From Oscillospiraceae bacterium (GTDB lineage: Bacteria > Bacillota > Clostridia > Oscillospirales > Oscillospiraceae), in assembly GCA_016286595.1 (NCBI GenBank), contig JAEETR010000091.1:1-6778 (forward strand): a DNA stretch of 6,778 bases, in the 5' to 3' direction. Positions 4,169 through 6,778 of this stretch are shown here, in pieces (positions within the stretch are counted from its first letter, which is position 1; each line of letters starts with the position of its first letter). The translations under genes were made by a program, and so were the position numbers. Below the pieces are notes generated by a model that saw nothing but the letters and a program-made list of their open reading frames with translations, did no database searches and was not told the DNA's origin.

Positions 4169-6220
4169 TTACTCCTCTTCGGCCACGGGAGCGGCCTCGG
4201 CGGACAGAAGGGCCCTGATGCTCAGGGAGACCTTGTGGTTTTCCTCATCGATATTGACTATCTTGGCGTTGACGGTCTCGCCCTCGGAAAGGACCTCGTC
4301 GGGCTTGCCGATGCGCTGATTGGCTATCTGGGAGATATGGATAAGGCCGTCCACACCGGGGATGATCTCGGCGAAGGCGCCGAAGGCCATCAGCTTGACG
4401 ATCTTGACCTCGGCCACGTCGTCCACCTTGTAGGTGTCGGTGAACTTGGTCCAGGGGTTGGCGTTGGGATCCTTGTAGCCCAGGGAGATCTTCTTGTTCT
4501 CCTTGTCGAAGGAGATGACGTAAACGTCTATCTCCTGGCCGATGGACAGCACGTCAGCGGGCTGACGGATGCGGTCCCAGCTGATCTCGGACACGTGGAC
4601 CATGCCGTCCACGCCGCCGATGTCGACGAAAGCGCCGTAGGAGGTCATGGACTTGACCACGCCGTTGTAGTGCTTGCCGACCTCGATCTCCTCCCACAGC
4701 TTCTCGGCGCGCTCGCGGCGCTCCTCGAACTGCACGGCGCGGATGGAACCCACCACCCGGCGGCGGGGCTGATTGACCTCGGTGATGCGAAGGCGCACGG
4801 TCTTGCCCACCAGCTCGGTCATGGGAGTATCCTTGGGCAGGCCGGACTGGGAAGCGGGCACGAACACCCGGATGCCCTTCAGGTTGACCACTACGCCGCC
4901 CTTGTTCTCCTCGGTGACCTTGCCCTCGACGACGGTACGCTCGTTTCTGGCCTGGGCGATATCGTCCCACGCCTTCACGGAGTCAAGGCGCTTCTTGGAG
5001 AGCATCACGGTACCCTCCACGTCGTTGACGCGCATGACGTACGCCTCGATGCTGTCGCCCACCTTGACGATGTCGTTAACGTTGGCGTTGGGATCGTCGG
5101 TTATCTCCGACGCGGGGATATAGCCGGACTGCTTGGTGCCGAGGTCGATGGATACCTCGGTAGGAGTGACGGCGGCCACTATACCCGTTACCTTCTCCCC
5201 TGTATGTAAAGTCTTGATAGACTTTTCAAGCATTTCCTCGAAAGACGCCTCTTCCGCGCTCTCCGCCTCGGGCGCCTCGGCCTGTGCCTGAACTGCCTGC
5301 GCAGTCTCCTCAGCGGCGGTCTCCACCGCCTGTTCGGGCTGCTCGTCCCTGATCTCGGACACTTCTTCTCTGATCTCGTCGCTCATCTTCTTGTTTACCT
5401 CCTTAATTATCCACTCCGGCGTGGAAGCACCGGCGGTTACACCCACCGTTTTTATCCCGCGAAGCTGTGAAATATCCAGCGCCTCGGCGTTCTCTATAAA
5501 AAACACCTTGTCGCAAAGCGGCGCGCATATCTCCGCGAGTTTAACACTGTTGGCGCTGTGCCTGCCACCGATGACGACCACGGCTTCGCATTGGGAGGCC
5601 AGAGATGCTGCCTCTTTCTGCCTATTCGCAGTCGTATAACATATTGTATCAAATATTTTCAGATTTGTACACAGTTTTTTTAAAATATTTATGCAAAAAT
5701 CGAACCTTTCCCTCACAGCGGTGGTCTGAGACACCACCGTGACGGGAATAGCCGCCAATTCCGGGCGGTTTTTTACCAGTTTTTCCGCTTCCTCGGCGCT
5801 TTCCAGCACTATCGCGCCCTCGCACCATCCCGCGGAGGCGATGACCTCCGGGTGGTCGCGCTCCCCGAAAATGATTATCTGGCGGCCCGCCTGCCAGTCG
5901 TCCCGCACCATGTCGTGGATGCGCTTGACCTCCGGGCAGGTGGCGTCGACTATATTGGCGCCCTTTGCGCGAAGGGCCTCGTACTCCGCCATACCCACGC
6001 CGTGGCTTCGGATGATCACGGTCTGGCCGGGCAGCACCTCGTCCGCGGTGTTTACGGTCCTCACTCCCTTGTCCTCAAGGGCGCGAACCACGTCGTTGTT
6101 GTGGATGAGCTGACCGAGGGTCACGCAGCCGCCGAACTCCCCGGCGGCCTTTTCCGCCATCTCCACCGCCCGCCGCACTCCGAAGCAGAAGCCGGCGGTC
6201 TTCGCGTTAATTATCTCCAT
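4169..6220 (-). CDS. ispH-rpsA: IspH-S1 fusion: HMBPP reductase joined to ribosomal protein S1
   Basis: A bifunctional 683-aa protein. Residues 1-278 are IspH (LytB), the [4Fe-4S] enzyme that reduces HMBPP to IPP and DMAPP, the last MEP-pathway step. The three cluster cysteines are C12 (AGFCFGV), C95 (DATCP) and C194 (DTICYTT). Substrate residues H40, H73 and H123, with E125 (DHPEV), T166 (SQTT), N224 and S266, are also present. Residues 279-330 form an acidic Ala/Glu/Gln linker. Four S1 RNA-binding domains follow at roughly 340-411, 427-496, 513-583 and 598-669, against six in E. coli S1. The third (TSYGAFVDIGGVDGMVHVSEISW) is canonical. Such fusions are known in Clostridia. The ATG at 6220 is preferred because MEIINAKTAGFCFGV is the normal IspH start. 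It overlaps cmk by 14 nt and has no visible Shine-Dalgarno, so it probably relies on coupling. An internal start at the domain junction (5386) could give free S1 of 405 aa. A very AT-rich stretch (5641-5700) lies in the third-cysteine region. Confidence 0.96.
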   Translation of the reverse strand: MEIINAKTAGFCFGVRRAVEMAEKAAGEFGGCVTLGQLIHNNDVVRALEDKGVRTVNTADEVLPGQTVIIRSHGVGMAEYEALRAKGANIVDATCPEVKRIHDMVRDDWQAGRQIIIFGERDHPEVIASAGWCEGAIVLESAEEAEKLVKNRPELAAIPVTVVSQTTAVRERFDFCINILKKLCTNLKIFDTICYTTANRQKEAASLASQCEAVVVIGGRHSANSVKLAEICAPLCDKVFFIENAEALDISQLRGIKTVGVTAGASTPEWIIKEVNKKMSDEIREEVSEIRDEQPEQAVETAAEETAQAVQAQAEAPEAESAEEASFEEMLEKSIKTLHTGEKVTGIVAAVTPTEVSIDLGTKQSGYIPASEITDDPNANVNDIVKVGDSIEAYVMRVNDVEGTVMLSKKRLDSVKAWDDIAQARNERTVVEGKVTEENKGGVVVNLKGIRVFVPASQSGLPKDTPMTELVGKTVRLRITEVNQPRRRVVGSIRAVQFEERRERAEKLWEEIEVGKHYNGVVKSMTSYGAFVDIGGVDGMVHVSEISWDRIRQPADVLSIGQEIDVYVISFDKENKKISLGYKDPNANPWTKFTDTYKVDDVAEVKIVKLMAFGAFAEIIPGVDGLIHISQIANQRIGKPDEVLSEGETVNAKIVNIDEENHKVSLSIRALLSAEAAPVAEEE
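5384..5404 (-). promoter_or_regulatory. Internal Shine-Dalgarno and ATG at the IspH/S1 junction
   Basis: On the minus strand AAGGAGGT (5404-5397), a full match to the 16S anti-Shine-Dalgarno, lies 10 nt before an in-frame ATG (5386-5384, Met279: MSDEIREEVSE). Initiation here would make a 405-aa S1 protein without IspH. The SD bases encode Lys-Glu-Val at the end of the IspH domain, a stretch that the IspH sequence itself may favour, so chance is possible. Confidence 0.5.
5643..5671 (-). promoter_or_regulatory. Possible internal promoter in ispH, upstream of the S1 part
   Basis: Minus-strand TGTACA (5671-5666) is followed after 17 bp by TACAAT (5648-5643), with a TGA just before it that makes an extended -10 (TGnTACAAT). 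It sits in a very AT-rich stretch of an otherwise GC-rich gene. Transcription would start near 5636, about 250 nt before the internal S1 start. The -35 matches only four of six bases, and AT-rich DNA gives such matches easily. Confidence 0.3.
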
Positions 6221-6778
6221 TTTTACTGTCGTACACCGCAAGGCCGTGCTCGATGGCGCCGGTCACCAGGGCTATGCTCTCCTCAAGGTTTTTGTCGGAG
6301 GTGTCGATTATCAGGGAATCCTCCGCAGGCTTCAGAGGGGCGATGGCACGGGTGGAATCCTGGGTGTCTCTCTTTACAAGGTCGGACAAGACCTGCTCGT
6401 AGCTGACGATCTCGCCCTTTTCCGTAAGTTCCAGATACCTTCTTCTGGCCCGCTCCTCGGCGGAGGCCGTCAGGAATATCTTCACCGCCGCCTCCGGCAG
6501 CACCACGGTGCCGATGTCCCGCCCGTCCATTATGACGCTGGTCCTCGCCGCCATATCCCGCTGGGTGTCCAGCAGAAAGGCTCTGACCGCCGGGATGGCG
6601 GACACGGACGAGGCGTACATTGACACCTCCGGCGTGCGGATGAGGCCGGAGACGTCCTCGCCGTTGAGTATGATATGCTGCTGACCGTCGCCGCCGTAGG
6701 TTATGGCGATATGGGTATCCGGCAGCAGAGCGGACACGGCGTCGGCGTCGTCGGGGGCCGCGCCGGCGCGCAGGGCCC
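6207..6778 (-). CDS. cmk: Cytidylate kinase Cmk, C-terminal part
   Basis: Cmk phosphorylates CMP and dCMP with ATP to give CDP and dCDP in the cytosol. The gene runs off the right edge: 190 codons are present, and roughly the first 30 residues, including the P-loop, are missing (family length is about 220). Visible family motifs include the CMP-domain stretch RTPEVSMYASSVSAIPAVR and LLDTQRDMA, then IMDGRDIGTVVLPEAAVKIFL (the most diagnostic block). The lid region EERARRRYLEL and the C-terminal block RDTQDSTRAIAPLKPAEDS with LIIDTS complete it. No frameshift or missing motif is seen. The reading frame is open to the window edge, so an internal GTG at 6737 is not the start. The TAA at 6209-6207 lies 11 nt inside ispH. 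The cmk-ispH-rpsA order is common in Clostridia. Confidence 0.96.
   Translation of the reverse strand, partial: ALRAGAAPDDADAVSALLPDTHIAITYGGDGQQHIILNGEDVSGLIRTPEVSMYASSVSAIPAVRAFLLDTQRDMAARTSVIMDGRDIGTVVLPEAAVKIFLTASAEERARRRYLELTEKGEIVSYEQVLSDLVKRDTQDSTRAIAPLKPAEDSLIIDTSDKNLEESIALVTGAIEHGLAVYDSKNGDN

Noticed and set aside
4235..5209. Long plus-strand open frame of 324 codons opposite rpsA
   Set aside because: It is antisense to clear S1 domains, has low-complexity Gly/Asp/His/Leu/Val composition and no recognisable motif. Long antisense frames are expected in GC-rich genes.
6207..6241. TTG start at 6241 giving a 690-aa IspH-S1
   Set aside because: The seven added residues are the cmk 3' end read in another frame. 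The ATG at 6220 matches the normal IspH N-terminus.
1..6778. CRISPR array, insertion sequence, prophage or defence genes
   Set aside because: No spaced direct repeats, transposase motifs or terminal inverted repeats were seen. All sequence is covered by housekeeping genes and short gaps.

Overview
The window is a compact, GC-rich (by eye close to 60% GC) piece of bacterial chromosome. Every gene I can support lies on the minus strand. The gene set points to an anaerobic Firmicute of class Clostridia: cytidylate kinase directly followed by an IspH-ribosomal protein S1 fusion, MEP-pathway isoprenoid genes, a DUF3343 protein beside a class V aminotransferase/cysteine desulfurase, and the CdaA-CdaR c-di-AMP pair. 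A family such as Oscillospiraceae would fit, but that is inference. No mobile element, CRISPR array, tRNA or rRNA is visible.

In the direction of transcription (right to left) the layout is as follows. (1) The 3' part of cmk (6778-6207) overlaps by 14 nt the ispH-rpsA fusion (6220-4169, 683 aa). (2) A perfect 16-bp hairpin with a T tract (4151-4111) follows. It stands only 22 nt before ispD (4088-3348), which overlaps ispF (3351-2878) through ATGA. (3) A second strong terminator-like hairpin (2859-2796) follows. Its 3' arm contains the Shine-Dalgarno sequence of the next gene, a DUF3343 protein (2795-2541). That gene overlaps, through TTGA, a TTG-initiated cysteine desulfurase-like gene (2544-1417). 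(4) A 107-bp gap carries a good sigma-A-type promoter (TTGCCA-17 bp-TATAAT) and three small dyads. It precedes cdaA (GTG start, 1309-437), which overlaps cdaR (440 to beyond the left edge) through ATGA.

The genes are mostly housekeeping. cmk supplies CDP/dCDP. IspD, IspF and IspH are three enzymes of the methylerythritol phosphate route to IPP/DMAPP. S1 acts in translation. The cysteine desulfurase could supply sulfur, possibly including for the [4Fe-4S] cluster of IspH. CdaA/CdaR make and control c-di-AMP for turgor and cell-wall homeostasis.

No wholly new system is evident. The features most worth a second look are regulatory. There is a perfect internal Shine-Dalgarno (AAGGAGGT) and ATG exactly at the IspH/S1 junction, which could give free S1. 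Upstream, inside ispH, lies a sharply AT-rich island (10 of 60 bases G or C) holding an extended -10-like promoter. Two terminator-like hairpins sit so close to the next gene that no promoter fits after them, and one of them buries the next gene's ribosome binding site.
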